The notes: a model not told the origin generated them from the sequence alone. A stretch of DNA of 64,000 nt from CAZLIC01 sp964559535 (GCA_964559535.1 CAZLIC010000004.1:1-64000), one strand, 5' to 3'. Shown: positions 7,453-16,446, counted from the stretch's first letter. Numbers and translations: made by a program.

Positions 7453-9591
7453 TCATTCAGCGGCGATCTGGTGCTGGCGCTCCTCTTCGTCGTCGGGCCG
7501 GACCTCGTCGTCATCGGCGAGGAAGGCGGGCAGTTCGATGCCGGCGTCCTCACGCACGGCTTGCGGGCCAACATCAGGATCATTGAGGCGCAGCGGCTCG
7601 GGCAACCAGCCGGAACCGTCGAGGAGCCGTTCCGCTTCGCGCGCCATGTCGCCCTTCTTCAGGTGGTCGATCAGTTCCACGGCCTGCGCCCCTGCCCCTT
7701 CGCGCACGGCCTCCAGGATGCGGCTCTTGGTGACGCGGCCGAGGTAGTTGGCAACGGTGGGTTTCCAGCCCGCCTCGACCAGATCGAGCCGGGTGGTGCG
7801 GGCCAAGCGGTCTGCTTCGCGCAGACGACGGTCGAGGCCGTGCTGGCTGATCCCCATGCCGCTGTAAGGGTTCGGACGCTCGTAGAGCGCGTTTACCCCG
7901 AAGCTGAGGCAATGGGCGAGGAGTGCCTGACGGCTGGCCTCGTCCAAGGCGTGGATCCAGTCCCAGAGCACGTCATCCCCCTGCCCCAGTGGCATGTCAG
8001 AACGCCAGCCAGCGTGGCGCTCGTCGATGTTCTGCGCCGGGAAGCTGTCGGCGAGATCGGCGGACTGCACCGGCAGATGGATCTCGCGCACGGTCGCCTC
8101 TATGGCCGCACCGGAGGCACGGGACACGAAGCAGTCGATGACCAGCTTGTGCAGGAGTGCCGTCATCGCAATGCGTGGGTTGTTGGCCACAGCGTCCCGC
8201 AGCGCCAGTGTGCGATGTGCCGTCAGCTCGATGACGAGCCGTTCGGGCAGCGGCTTGATCGCATCGCCCTCATCTTCGTCGTCCTCTGATGGGCGGGCCT
8301 GACCGTGCATGTTGATCACCGTGGAATGGCTTGCGCCGTGATCCCCATCCGTAGACGCGATTCCATCAGGGCCGTCGTCAGTGGCGCCACCTGAAGGCAA
8401 TTCGCACTGTTCATCCTCGGGACGTACGAAACCGCGTTCGATCAACAAGGTGCCGTCGCTGTCGATGCTGACGAAGGCCCCTGCCCTGCCGACCTGTTCG
8501 GGATCGAAGGCCATCGGGCGGCTGTCGAAGGCGCCAAGGATGCGCTCGATTTCGCCAATCCGTAGATCAACATCTTCGGGCAGATCATCGGCCTCAGCGT
8601 ATTCAGCCTCCAGCCGATCATATTCGTCGCGCAGTGCTTCGCGTTTGGCCCGCTCCTCATCGGTCAGATCGACCGTGGTGCCCAAAAGCTCGCGCAGGCC
8701 CATCGTGTGGCCGTAGGGGAAGCCCACGGCGACATCGACCCATTTCCAGCCCTCGGCAGCGATGGTCTCGGCTTCCGCTTTCAGCTTCTCGCCGACCAGC
8801 CGCTCCAACAGGACCGGGTCTTGCAGCCAACCGCGATCGTCCTGCTGGAAGAGGTCGCGCAGGACGAAGCCACCCGCGGCCTCGTAGGCGTCGAGCCCCA
8901 GGAAGCGGGCGCGCTTGTCCGACGCGCGCACTGCGGTCTCGGTCAGCATGCGGCGGATCTGGTAGGGCTCCTTCGACCAAGAGTTCTTGACGGCCTCCCA
9001 GACTTGGGCCTGGCGCGCGTGATCGTCCGAGATAGTGAAGGCCATCAGCTGTTCCAGGGTCATGCCGTCTTCGGCATAGATCTCCAGCAATGTGGGCGCG
9101 ACGGTAACAAGGCGCAGGCGCTGCTTGACCACCTTCACATCGACGAAGAAGGCCGCCGCGATGGCCTCTTCGGTCATGCCCTTCTCCCGCATGGCCTGAA
9201 AGGCCTGGAACTGATCCAGCGGGTGCAGCGGTGCCCGTTCAATGTTCTCGGCCAGCGAGACCTCGTCGATCAGCACGCCGTCATCGGCCGCGCTGACGAT
9301 GCAAGGCACCGGTGCGGTCTTGGCAAGGCGCTTTTGCTTCACCAGCAGTTCCAGTGCCCGGAAGCGCCGCCCACCAGCGGGCACTTCGAACTTGCCGGTC
9401 TGTGCCCCGTCCTCGCCGATCACCGGGCGTACGTGCAGGCTCTGAATCAGGCCGCGGCGCGCGATGGATTCGGCCAGTTCATCGACCGAGATGCCGGCCT
9501 TCACACGCCGGACATTGGACTGGCTCAGGACCAGGTTGTTGAAAGGGATATCCCGCGACGAGGCGAGTGTGATTTTCTGCATGTTGGTCAT
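7453..9591 (-). CDS. Large ParB/Srx-domain plasmid protein
   Basis: The protein is 712 residues from the ATG at 9591 (MTNMQKITLASS). The N-terminal 130 residues form a ParB/Srx nuclease-like domain: the LAESIARRGLIQSLHVRPV strand-helix, VPAGGRRFRALELL (G-x-RR box) and VSLAENIERAPLHPLDQ. An HTH-like segment follows (EEAIAAAFFVDVKVVKQRLR). The rest is a long acidic region with Asp/Glu-rich linkers and a helical C-terminus. Such long ParB-like proteins are frequent on alphaproteobacterial plasmids next to DUF932 and RadC genes and are distinct from the partition protein RepB here. They may bind or nick DNA, but the function is unproven. A strong terminator follows. Confidence 0.8.
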   Translation of the reverse strand: MTNMQKITLASSRDIPFNNLVLSQSNVRRVKAGISVDELAESIARRGLIQSLHVRPVIGEDGAQTGKFEVPAGGRRFRALELLVKQKRLAKTAPVPCIVSAADDGVLIDEVSLAENIERAPLHPLDQFQAFQAMREKGMTEEAIAAAFFVDVKVVKQRLRLVTVAPTLLEIYAEDGMTLEQLMAFTISDDHARQAQVWEAVKNSWSKEPYQIRRMLTETAVRASDKRARFLGLDAYEAAGGFVLRDLFQQDDRGWLQDPVLLERLVGEKLKAEAETIAAEGWKWVDVAVGFPYGHTMGLRELLGTTVDLTDEERAKREALRDEYDRLEAEYAEADDLPEDVDLRIGEIERILGAFDSRPMAFDPEQVGRAGAFVSIDSDGTLLIERGFVRPEDEQCELPSGGATDDGPDGIASTDGDHGASHSTVINMHGQARPSEDDEDEGDAIKPLPERLVIELTAHRTLALRDAVANNPRIAMTALLHKLVIDCFVSRASGAAIEATVREIHLPVQSADLADSFPAQNIDERHAGWRSDMPLGQGDDVLWDWIHALDEASRQALLAHCLSFGVNALYERPNPYSGMGISQHGLDRRLREADRLARTTRLDLVEAGWKPTVANYLGRVTKSRILEAVREGAGAQAVELIDHLKKGDMAREAERLLDGSGWLPEPLRLNDPDVGPQAVREDAGIELPAFLADDDEVRPDDEEERQHQIAAE

Positions 9592-9689
9592 CGGACCAAT
9601 CTCCGCGACAGGCACCGAGAGCCTCTCTCTCGACTTCCAACCTGTCGAAAACCCCCTGCCTTCCCCTTCCTCTCTCACACGGTCAGGCT

Positions 9690-10020
9690 TCAGAGATGAC
9701 CAAGCCCGCGCAAACTGACTTCCCGGCCCGCGCCGACGATGATGTGGTCGTGCAGGGTCAACCCAAGCACGCCACAAGCCTTCTCAACCTCCTTCGTCAT
9801 AGCTATGTCCGCCTCCGATGGTTCTGGGTCGCCGGACGGATGATTGTGAACCAGGATTAGGCCCGAAGCATTAAGATCCAAGGCGCGCCGGACGACTTCG
9901 CGCGGATAGACCGGCACATGATCGACGGTGCCCACGCCAAGGCGTTCATCGGAAATGAGCCGGTTCTTGCGGTCCAGGTACAGGACATGAAACCTCTCGA
10001 CTTCACCGCGCACCGACACC
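9690..10020 (-). pseudogene. radC: radC-like gene, 3' half (split by RIT element)
   Basis: The residues VERFHVLYLDRKNRLI, VPVYPREVVRRAL, then LVHNHPSGDPEPSEADI and HDHIIVG are the JAMM (JAB) metal-binding domain of RadC-type proteins, with the HNHPSG signature intact. The upstream part of the gene is missing. It is found on the same strand at 13390-13560 beyond the recombinase-in-trio element. In-frame reading upstream runs straight into the element end. The fragment has a GTG at 10019 that could start a short JAMM-only protein of about 109 residues, but without its N-terminus I treat it as a broken gene. Confidence 0.8.
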
Positions 10021-10047
10021 GCATTATGCCGATGTCTGCATAATGCA

Positions 10048-10132
10048 TTTTATGCCGAGGCCGAGATTATGCCGACATAGGCCGCTAAGTGTTTAAATTC
10101 CCTCGGAGCGTTTGCATCGTAGTTGGCATAAT
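10048..10132. repeat. Left terminal inverted repeat of RIT element
   Basis: The outer 29 bases (10048-10076) match the reverse complement of 13361-13389 at 27 of 29 positions. After an equal 45-base gap comes gttggcataat (10122-10132), whose reverse complement is at 13305-13315. Both ends therefore span exactly 85 bp with three gcataa-type core motifs each. Immediately outside, 10021-10046 carries one more palindromic copy (gcattatgcc and gcataatgc), so the left boundary may be slightly further out. Confidence 0.8.
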
Positions 10133-10187
10133 CCTCCGGACTGAAGCTGGTAGCGTCTTCTCGTTCACGTCGAAACGAGGAGATATC

Positions 10188-11402
10188 ATGGCGATCGAAC
10201 CGAAAAAGAAACGGAGTGCGAACCCGGTCACGGCCCTTTCCAATGGCCTCGAAGAGGATTTGCAGAGGCAGGGCTACGGGGTCGGCACGATCTGGAAGCA
10301 ACGCAGGCTATTCAATGACCTGCTCATTTGGTTGGAGGGCCAACAGCTCGCGATGTCGGATTTGACGGTGGCCAAAGTAGATCGGTTCATGGCCGACCGC
10401 CGTGCTGCCGGTGTCCGCAAGCTGAAGACGCACAAAGCACTGGGTGCCATTCTGGTCTATCTGCGTGGGTTGGGGCTGGTACCACCCGCCGAAAACCCCG
10501 TTGAAGACGGCCCCGCTGGTGAAATCCTGGAGCGGTACAGGCGGTTCCTGGCAGTAGAACGCGGGCTGACAACTGCGGCGATCCTTCGATATGTCGATTG
10601 CCTGCGTCCGTTCCTTGATCGACAGACGAGAGATGGCAATCTCGATCTTGCCAGCCTGACCGCTTCTGATGTCACCTCCTTCGTGGTGGCCTGGTGTCCC
10701 GCTGTGAATTCCGCTGTCGCGAAGTTGACCGTCACGGCGCTGCGATCTTTCTGCGGGTTTCTCCATCTCGAGGGCGTTTTGATGCGCTCGCTTGTCCCGG
10801 CAGTACCGACGGTCACATATCGCCACCAGGCCGGACTGCCCAAGGGGCTCGAACCCGAAGAGGTGCGGCGCATTCTCACATCTTGCGATACCGCCTCGGA
10901 CAATGGCGTTCGCGACTTGACGATCCTGACCCTACTTGTTCGGCTCGGCCTGCGGAGGTGCGAGGTCTCCAGACTAGGGCTTGACGATATTGACTGGCGT
11001 GCGGGCACGATCTGCGTGCATGGCAAAGGAAACTGTCTTGAACGTCTACCCCTTCCCGTGGACGTAGGTCACTATCTGGCTCAGTATCTACGTCACGCGC
11101 GACCAGCGAAGGCGCGGGGCCGGACCGTATTCGTCCGACACTTCGCACCTTATAACGCGCTCAGCGCGTCTCGGGTCAGTACCATCGTGGCGGATGCCGC
11201 GCGACGGGCAGGCGTCGGCCGGGTGCACGCGCATCGCCTGCGCCATACCGCGGCGACGCAACTGCTGCGTGCTGGCGCATCTTTGCCGGAAGTCGGGCAA
11301 GTCTTGCGGCATCGCCGTGCGCAAACCACGGCGATATATGCCAAGGTCGATCACGATACCCTGCGCGTGATCGCACGCCCCTGGCCGGAGGATGCGCAAT
11401 GA
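10188..11402 (+). CDS. ritA: RIT tyrosine recombinase A
   Basis: The protein is 404 residues from the ATG at 10188, which has a GAGGAGA ribosome-binding site. It contains an N-terminal SAM-like core-binding domain (EDLQRQGYGVGTIWKQRRL, about 23-41) and a C-terminal catalytic domain. The catalytic set is visible: Arg in LGLRRCEVSRL, the H-x-x-R box HRLRHTAATQLLRAG, His in LRHRRAQTTAIYAK, with the Tyr nucleophile in IYAK. It is the first of three overlapping recombinase genes; the next starts inside its stop codon. In RIT elements all three proteins are thought to act together. Confidence 0.88.
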   Translation: MAIEPKKKRSANPVTALSNGLEEDLQRQGYGVGTIWKQRRLFNDLLIWLEGQQLAMSDLTVAKVDRFMADRRAAGVRKLKTHKALGAILVYLRGLGLVPPAENPVEDGPAGEILERYRRFLAVERGLTTAAILRYVDCLRPFLDRQTRDGNLDLASLTASDVTSFVVAWCPAVNSAVAKLTVTALRSFCGFLHLEGVLMRSLVPAVPTVTYRHQAGLPKGLEPEEVRRILTSCDTASDNGVRDLTILTLLVRLGLRRCEVSRLGLDDIDWRAGTICVHGKGNCLERLPLPVDVGHYLAQYLRHARPAKARGRTVFVRHFAPYNALSASRVSTIVADAARRAGVGRVHAHRLRHTAATQLLRAGASLPEVGQVLRHRRAQTTAIYAKVDHDTLRVIARPWPEDAQ

Positions 11403-12319
11403 GCCATCTGCGCAAAGTCCTGGCCGACTATCTGAGCATGCGGCGCGCCTTGGGCTACAAGATGGACCAGGTCGAGCGACGTCTCCGCCAGTTTATTGCC
11501 TTCGCAGAGGATCATGGCGAGACTCATGTCCGGACCGTGACGGCGCTGGCCTGGGCAACGCTTCCTCCTGGCGCTGATCCGATCTGGACCCACGCGCGAC
11601 TGGCCGATGTGCGCATCTTCGCCCGGCACCTGCATACGCTCGACGATGTGAGCGAAGTGCCGCCCGACGATCTTCTTCCAGCGCGGAGACGGCGCACAAC
11701 GCCCTATCTCTACACACCGCAGGAGGTAGCCGACTTGGTGCGCGCCACGGATATCCTGCCCAAGACACACGTGCAGGCAACCTACCGGGTGCTGGTCGGC
11801 TTGCTGGCTGTGACCGGCATGCGGATTGGCGAGGCGATCGGCCTCGACCGCGACGACCTCGACATGGGCGGCAGCATTGTGACGATCCGGAAGGGCAAAT
11901 TTGGCAAGGCGCGGGCATTGCCGCTGCACCCGACGACAGTCGCTGTCTTGCAAAACTACCTGCTTCGAGCTGATCGTCCGAGTCCTTCCGGCGCGCCGGT
12001 TCTTCTGAGTAGTTCAACGGGCAAGCGGCTGCGCTATAGTAACGTGCATCCGACTTTCCAGAAACTGCTGCATCATTGCGGGATTGTTCCACGTTCGGCA
12101 ACCTGCCGACCCCGGATTCATGATCTAAGGCATAGCTTCGCCGTCAGCACCATCGCCGATGGGTACCGGACAGGTAATCCTGGCTCCCGCCTCGCAACTC
12201 TGGCCACCTACCTCGGTCATGTCGATCCTAAGCACACCTACTGGTACTTGTCGGCAGCCCCCGAATTGCTTGGCCTGGCCGGTGACATGCTTGAGCGCCA
12301 CCTTGCGGGTGAAGCATGA
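11399..12319 (+). CDS. ritB: RIT tyrosine recombinase B
   Basis: This 306-residue phage-integrase-family protein starts within the stop codon of ritA (ATGA overlap). The core-binding domain spans about 1-100. The catalytic domain has Arg in TGMRIGEAIGLDRDDLD, the H-x-x-R box IHDLRHSFAVSTI, the GH box YLGHVDPKHT and the nucleophile Tyr in YWYLS. All active-site positions appear intact, so the protein should be catalytically competent. Its stop codon overlaps the start of ritC, giving a single polycistronic unit. Confidence 0.88.
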   Translation: MSHLRKVLADYLSMRRALGYKMDQVERRLRQFIAFAEDHGETHVRTVTALAWATLPPGADPIWTHARLADVRIFARHLHTLDDVSEVPPDDLLPARRRRTTPYLYTPQEVADLVRATDILPKTHVQATYRVLVGLLAVTGMRIGEAIGLDRDDLDMGGSIVTIRKGKFGKARALPLHPTTVAVLQNYLLRADRPSPSGAPVLLSSSTGKRLRYSNVHPTFQKLLHHCGIVPRSATCRPRIHDLRHSFAVSTIADGYRTGNPGSRLATLATYLGHVDPKHTYWYLSAAPELLGLAGDMLERHLAGEA

Positions 12320-13305
12320 CTGGGCTCGCAACGACCCTGCAAGCGTTCTTCACCGACCGCCTCGTCCGCCAGCGTCAGGTCAGCGCCAACACGATCCAGG
12401 CCTATCGCGACACTCTGCGCTTGCTTCTGGTCTTCGCTTCGGAACGACAAGGCAAGTCACCGGTAAGGCTCGACATCGACGATCTTGATGCGCCGTTGAT
12501 CGGTGCTTTCCTCGATCATCTGGAGCGCGAACGGCAAAATGGTGTACGCACCCGAAACGCCCGGCTGGCCGCAATCCGTTCCCTGTTCCGCTATGCAGCC
12601 CTGCGCCATCCCGAACATGCCGCCACCATCGAACGCGTTCTCGCAATACCGCCGAAGCGCTTTGAGCGACGGCTGGTGACCTGGCTGACCGAGGCCGAGA
12701 TCGATGCACTGCTGGCCGCCCCGGACCGGGCGACCTGGACCGGGCGGCGCGACACGGCGCTGTTCAGTCTTGCAGCCCAGACAGGACTGCGGGCGTCTGA
12801 ACTGATCGGGCTGACCCGTGCCGATGTTCAACTCGGAGCCGGTGCGCATGTCAGTTGCACCGGTAAAGGGCGAAAGCAGCGCATCACGCCGCTCACATCC
12901 GGCACCATCGCGATCTTGAGGGCTTGGCTTGCCGAGCGGGCGGGTCAACCTGGGGACCCGCTGTTCCCGACTCAGACCGGACGCGCCCTCAGCCGCGATG
13001 CGCTTGAGCGCAGGCTGGCCAAATACGTTGCGGAAGCACAGGTCAAATGTCCAACAATGGCAAAGAAGCGCGTCTCCATGCATGTGCTGCGCCATTCTGC
13101 CGCCATGCGCCTCTTGCGCGCCGGGATCGACACCTCGGTGATCGCACTCTGGCTCGGCCACGAACAGATCGAAACGACCCAGATCTACCTGCACGCGGAT
13201 CTGCAGATCAAGGAAAGAGCCCTCGAAAGGACAGCCCCGATCACCATGAAGCCCGGCCGCTTCCGGCCGACTGACAATCTCCTCGCCTTCCTCGAGGCTC
13301 TCTGA
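12316..13305 (+). CDS. ritC: RIT tyrosine recombinase C
   Basis: This 329-residue tyrosine recombinase of XerC/D layout has an N-terminal SAM-like domain (QRQVSANTIQAYRDTLRLLL), followed by a catalytic domain with Arg in TGLRASELIGLTRADVQ, the beta-hairpin Lys in CTGKGRKQR, the H-x-x-R box MHVLRHSAAMRLLRAG, WLGHEQIETT and the nucleophile Tyr in IYLHAD. Its TGA stop overlaps the first base of the right-end inner repeat at 13305, so the coding region fills the element completely. Confidence 0.88.
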   Translation: MTGLATTLQAFFTDRLVRQRQVSANTIQAYRDTLRLLLVFASERQGKSPVRLDIDDLDAPLIGAFLDHLERERQNGVRTRNARLAAIRSLFRYAALRHPEHAATIERVLAIPPKRFERRLVTWLTEAEIDALLAAPDRATWTGRRDTALFSLAAQTGLRASELIGLTRADVQLGAGAHVSCTGKGRKQRITPLTSGTIAILRAWLAERAGQPGDPLFPTQTGRALSRDALERRLAKYVAEAQVKCPTMAKKRVSMHVLRHSAAMRLLRAGIDTSVIALWLGHEQIETTQIYLHADLQIKERALERTAPITMKPGRFRPTDNLLAFLEAL

Positions 13306-13389
13306 TTATGCCAACCCCTTCACAACGATCCCCGCCAGAAACAACAATCTGAAAACCGGCGTCGGCATAATCTCGACATCGGCATAAAA
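13305..13389. repeat. Right terminal inverted repeat of RIT element
   Basis: This is the mirror of 10048-10132. The inner core attatgccaac is at 13305-13315, then a 45-base gap, then the outer 29 bases with gtcggcataa and tcggcataaaa. Two mismatches occur against the left outer arm. The radC 5' half begins immediately outside at 13390. Confidence 0.8.
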
Positions 13390-13560
13390 GGCGCAGTAGT
13401 CCATCACTGCATGCCACGACGAAAGGACAGGGTTGCGGTTGATATGGCGGGCCAGGATTTCGCGGGCGGCGAAGATCGTGGCTTGTTCCTGCGCGGTCAG
13501 ATCGAGGCCGCCAGACCGACGGTTTAGGAAGGCAGCGGGGTGTTCTGAAAATCGGGACAT
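13390..13560 (-). pseudogene. radC: radC-like gene, 5' half (split by RIT element)
   Basis: From the ATG at 13560 the frame reads MSRFSEHPAAFLNRRSG, then LDLTAQEQATIFAAREILA, NRNPVLSSWHAVMDYCA, and then enters the element end. LTAQEQ-type openings and a VLSS...DYC segment precede the JAMM domain in plasmid RadC proteins, and the missing JAMM half is at 9690-10020. Translation would run into the inverted repeat and end at 13306. It is a disrupted gene, not a separate small protein. Confidence 0.7.
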
Positions 13561-13702
13561 GTAGACCTCATGTGTTGAGTCCGACCAGCATCGGCCCAAC
13601 GGCAACGCGCTGCGCCGACGAACTTGGCCGGGAAGGGGAAAGAGGGGACGTTCTGATGATAGGGGGCAGGAGATACCTGAGCCCCCTGCCCCGCTGCTCA
13701 CT

Positions 13703-14902
13703 TCAGCTGACGCGATCGAGCAGCTTCTTCGCCCGGCTTTCCATGTCGAGACGCGCATCCTGCTGCGTCTTATCGCGCGCAAGTCTCGTAATCCCTTGAA
13801 TAAAATCAAAAATATTCTCTGGAGGGCGGCCTTCTTCCATCAGCACCTTCTCGATAATCTTGCCGGATTCGGCCTTCGAGAAGCCGCGCTTGCGCAGGAA
13901 GTCATCCCGGTCCTCGTCCGTCCGTGCCACGATTTGCCGCCGCGCGGCCTTGATCCCGTTCACGAAGCCCTGCGGCGAGGAATTGGCGAACCGCGTTAGC
14001 GCCGGGGCTGCCTCATGTGCGAAGCGGGATGCGGCGTATTTCGAGTGGCGGATGGTGATCTCCTGAAAATCCTCGACGCCCCAGAGATTGCGGTTCTGGC
14101 AGACAGCCCGCAGATAAAAGCTCGCCATGCCAAGGGTCTTGGCTCCCACCTCGGAATTCCAGCAATAGAAGCCCCGGAAGTAGAGGTCGGGCGAGCCATC
14201 CGGCAACCTGCCCGCCTCGATTGGGTTGTGATCGTCGACCAAAAACAGGAAGACGTCGCGGTCGGACGCGTAGAGCGTGGTCGTGTCACGGCTGATCTCG
14301 ACATCGGGGTTATAGACCCCGGTCGACCAGTCAAGAACGCCAGGCACTTTCCAGCGCGTGTCACCCGTACCGTTGCCCGCGATGCGCTGCACGGCCTCGA
14401 CCAGCTCGTGGTCGTGGATGCGGCCATAGTCGGGGCCGGTCACGGCACGCAGTTCTGTGCGGCCATCCTCGGTCTCAAAGGTTTTCACCTGCTCCGCGCG
14501 GTGGTTGGCGAGGCCATACTGCAGGTTGATCCCTGCCAGGGGCGCGGGCAGCTGTCGCAAGTAGGAGGCCGGAGCGCCGACGATGCTGGCGAGCTGACCA
14601 AAGGCCCAGTGCGTGGGCGCCACCGGTTCATGCGCTTTCGGCAGGACCAGGTGCAACCGCTCTGGGTTATCGCGCGCGGCTTCGACCCGGATGTTGGCCG
14701 TTTGGACCACCCGGCTGCGGCTGCGCTCGGACCGGCCCTTCACCGATGCCCAAAGATCATCGAGCGACAGATACCGCTCGTCATCGGGCCGGTTGAACCA
14801 CTCAGATGATACGCGCCCGTTCCGCTCACCCCGGCTCACATCCACCTTGTAGCCGCAGGTCGTCCCCGGCCGCGCGGGTTCCAGGATTTCCACATTGTTC
14901 AT
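13703..14902 (-). CDS. DUF932 (phage/plasmid-like) protein
   Basis: This 399-residue protein has the DUF932 plan: an N-terminal adaptor, then LRAVTGPDYGRIHDHELVEA at about 150-169, TTTLYASDRDVFLFLVDD at about 207-224, FYCWNSEVGAKTLGMASFYL at about 246-265 and CQNRNLWG at about 268-275. DUF932 proteins are frequent on phages and plasmids next to ParB-like and RadC-like genes; a role in DNA metabolism or host takeover is suspected but not shown. No signal peptide or membrane helix. The start has an upstream GGAGAG sequence. With the ParB-like and radC genes it forms a common plasmid accessory module. Confidence 0.85.
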   Translation of the reverse strand: MNNVEILEPARPGTTCGYKVDVSRGERNGRVSSEWFNRPDDERYLSLDDLWASVKGRSERSRSRVVQTANIRVEAARDNPERLHLVLPKAHEPVAPTHWAFGQLASIVGAPASYLRQLPAPLAGINLQYGLANHRAEQVKTFETEDGRTELRAVTGPDYGRIHDHELVEAVQRIAGNGTGDTRWKVPGVLDWSTGVYNPDVEISRDTTTLYASDRDVFLFLVDDHNPIEAGRLPDGSPDLYFRGFYCWNSEVGAKTLGMASFYLRAVCQNRNLWGVEDFQEITIRHSKYAASRFAHEAAPALTRFANSSPQGFVNGIKAARRQIVARTDEDRDDFLRKRGFSKAESGKIIEKVLMEEGRPPENIFDFIQGITRLARDKTQQDARLDMESRAKKLLDRVS

Positions 14903-15077
14903 AGCAGTCTCTCCGTGACGGGCGCCGGAAGCCTCTCTCCCGACCTTGGCCCATCACCGGAAATTCATCCTAACTCCAACTCTCCTGCACTTGGCGCGGG
15001 CTTAGCACCTTTCGGAAACAGGCCAGATTTACCCTACAGGCTGCATCCGAAATGGTAGCGGCGCCAAACCTCGAAAG

Positions 15078-16214
15078 TCAGTTTACAGCTGCAAACCTTG
15101 ACCTCTTTGCGAATCTTACAAGCGAGTTCAACGAGAATTCCCCAGCATCAGCCTTGAGGGCGAGTGCCCTAAGGTATGCACCTGGACGGTTGATCTTGTC
15201 AGAGCGTTGGACCAAGCAGAGCACACTTAAGGACGCCGCAAGTGGTCCCATCGCTCGTCTGACATGATCCATTAATTCCGAACCAATGCCGATCATTGGC
15301 GCAAGCGTTTCCCCAAGTTTGATCAGGTCTCGCCAGGTGCGGACCGGTTCAGGTGAAAACGCAACGCTTTCACTGGTAGCTTCTAAGCAATCCTCAAGCG
15401 TTAGGTCGTCGACGCGAGTATTGGGAGGCGCTTCGGCTTTGTTGCCTGTGATGACCGAGGGGTTTTCTTCGTGTTCGCCTACAGATTCTAAGGATTCTTT
15501 ATCTGTCTTCTGATGGTGGCGGTCATTTTGGCTGTTGCTGGCGGACATAACCACGATATCGGGTGCGGAAGGCTCAACGAGTTCAGCCAAAGACTCTTTT
15601 ATGTTGGTCAGTTCAGTTGCCGGAATTGAGCGACGGAGCAGTTTCCGGATCTCGCGATCACTCTCGACTGAAAGCATGGGTTCTCCACTGTGGAACCGCT
15701 GAGTTCCCAACTGATGCAGAAGGTCGAGGATATGAGCCCGTTCAACGTCTCTGAACTCCGATTCAAGACGCACTGCCTCTGCGGTTTCAAGGATTTCGGA
15801 CTTGCGTGCAAAGAGAGGCGCCAACGTGAAACCGTATGCCGCGACGACTGCGCTCTTGTACCGAAGTGCAAATCGCTTCCCGTTTGGACTTCCGCGCCTT
15901 TCGATCAGGCTGGCTTCGGATAGGCGGGCCAGATGGCGACGGAGAGTGCGTTCATCCATGCAGTCAGCACGTTTCGCGAGTGCCTCGTTGGATGGCCAAA
16001 CGAGAAACAGATCAGACCGCTGGTCCTGCGTCTTCGGGAGAAAGCTTAGAAGAGCGCGAAGAACGGTGATACTTGCGGATGTTAGGCCAAACTTAGTCCG
16101 ACATGCAGCCAGAGCATCCAGGACTTCCCAAGACGCCGCTGGCGCAATCGAGTTTTCGATGTGTGGGTCGACTTTGGGAGGGGTAAGGAAAGTGGGGTAG
16201 GGGGCTTTGCGCAT
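15078..16214 (-). CDS. repC: Replication initiator RepC
   Basis: The 378-residue protein is the last gene of the repABC operon. Its N-terminal winged-helix region (FGLTSASITVLRALLSFLP, about 42-60) is followed by LFLVWPSNEALAKRADCMDERTL (segments of the RepC DNA-binding domain) and a second HTH-like block with RRHLARLSEAS. The variable middle precedes a conserved C-terminal portion with PGAYLRALALKA at about 345-356. RepC binds the origin, which in this plasmid type lies inside repC, and is limiting for copy number. A predicted antisense RNA gene sits between repB and repC, and a parS-like palindrome overlaps its last codons. Confidence 0.92.
   Translation of the reverse strand: MRKAPYPTFLTPPKVDPHIENSIAPAASWEVLDALAACRTKFGLTSASITVLRALLSFLPKTQDQRSDLFLVWPSNEALAKRADCMDERTLRRHLARLSEASLIERRGSPNGKRFALRYKSAVVAAYGFTLAPLFARKSEILETAEAVRLESEFRDVERAHILDLLHQLGTQRFHSGEPMLSVESDREIRKLLRRSIPATELTNIKESLAELVEPSAPDIVVMSASNSQNDRHHQKTDKESLESVGEHEENPSVITGNKAEAPPNTRVDDLTLEDCLEATSESVAFSPEPVRTWRDLIKLGETLAPMIGIGSELMDHVRRAMGPLAASLSVLCLVQRSDKINRPGAYLRALALKADAGEFSLNSLVRFAKRSRFAAVN
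15081..15096. other. parS-like palindrome at the repC 3' end
   Basis: GTTTACAGCTGCAAAC is a 16-bp palindrome with one mismatch and lies within the last codons of repC. It matches 15 of 16 positions of the perfect palindrome inside repB at 16723. Such repeated palindromes near rep genes are the centromere sites bound by RepB in repABC plasmids. Confidence 0.65.
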
Positions 16215-16363
16215 TGATCTTCACGCAAACATGCGACTTCCCGTACCGTTCAGGCTATGCCTGACGGTTTCCGAACGCAATGAAGGTCAGCAAAGGGCAA
16301 AATACCTTCGTTCACCGCTGACGCGGCGTTGACTTGCTAGGCGATTTGCGCGATTCTTCCCGT

Positions 16364-16446
16364 ACAGAACGTGGTCAGATCAGAGCGCCAACTCTGTTTG
16401 ATCGGCAAATCGGCCTCTCGGGATAACTCGGGGGGCCGTTCTGTTT
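16364..16446 (+). ncRNA. Counter-transcribed RNA (repABC copy control)
   Basis: On the strand opposite to the rep operon, TTGACT (16329-16334) and GATTCT (16352-16357) are 17 bp apart and could be its promoter. The following RNA would contain a small hairpin, CAGAG/CTCTG (16381-16396), and a terminator-like hairpin CGGCC/GGCCG (16411-16438, extended by wobble pairs) followed by TTCTGTTT. Position between repB and repC, orientation and size fit the repABC antisense RNA that represses repC. Exact ends are predicted. Confidence 0.65.

Larger units (their letters stand above)
10048..13389 (+). mobile_element. RIT (recombinase-in-trio) element inside radC
   Basis: Three different tyrosine recombinases are encoded head-to-tail with 4-bp ATGA overlaps (10188-11402, 11399-12319, 12316-13305), flanked by 85-bp inverted ends with gcataa core repeats. 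This is the definition of a RIT element. It is about 3.34 kb and carries no cargo. It is inserted into a radC-like gene on the opposite strand, whose two halves lie directly outside each end. I see no obvious target-site duplication. Movement is inferred from the structure. Confidence 0.85.

Noticed and set aside
10048..13389. Integron or insertion sequence
   Set aside because: There is no attI/attC array and no DDE transposase. Three overlapping tyrosine recombinases with mirrored ends define a RIT element instead.
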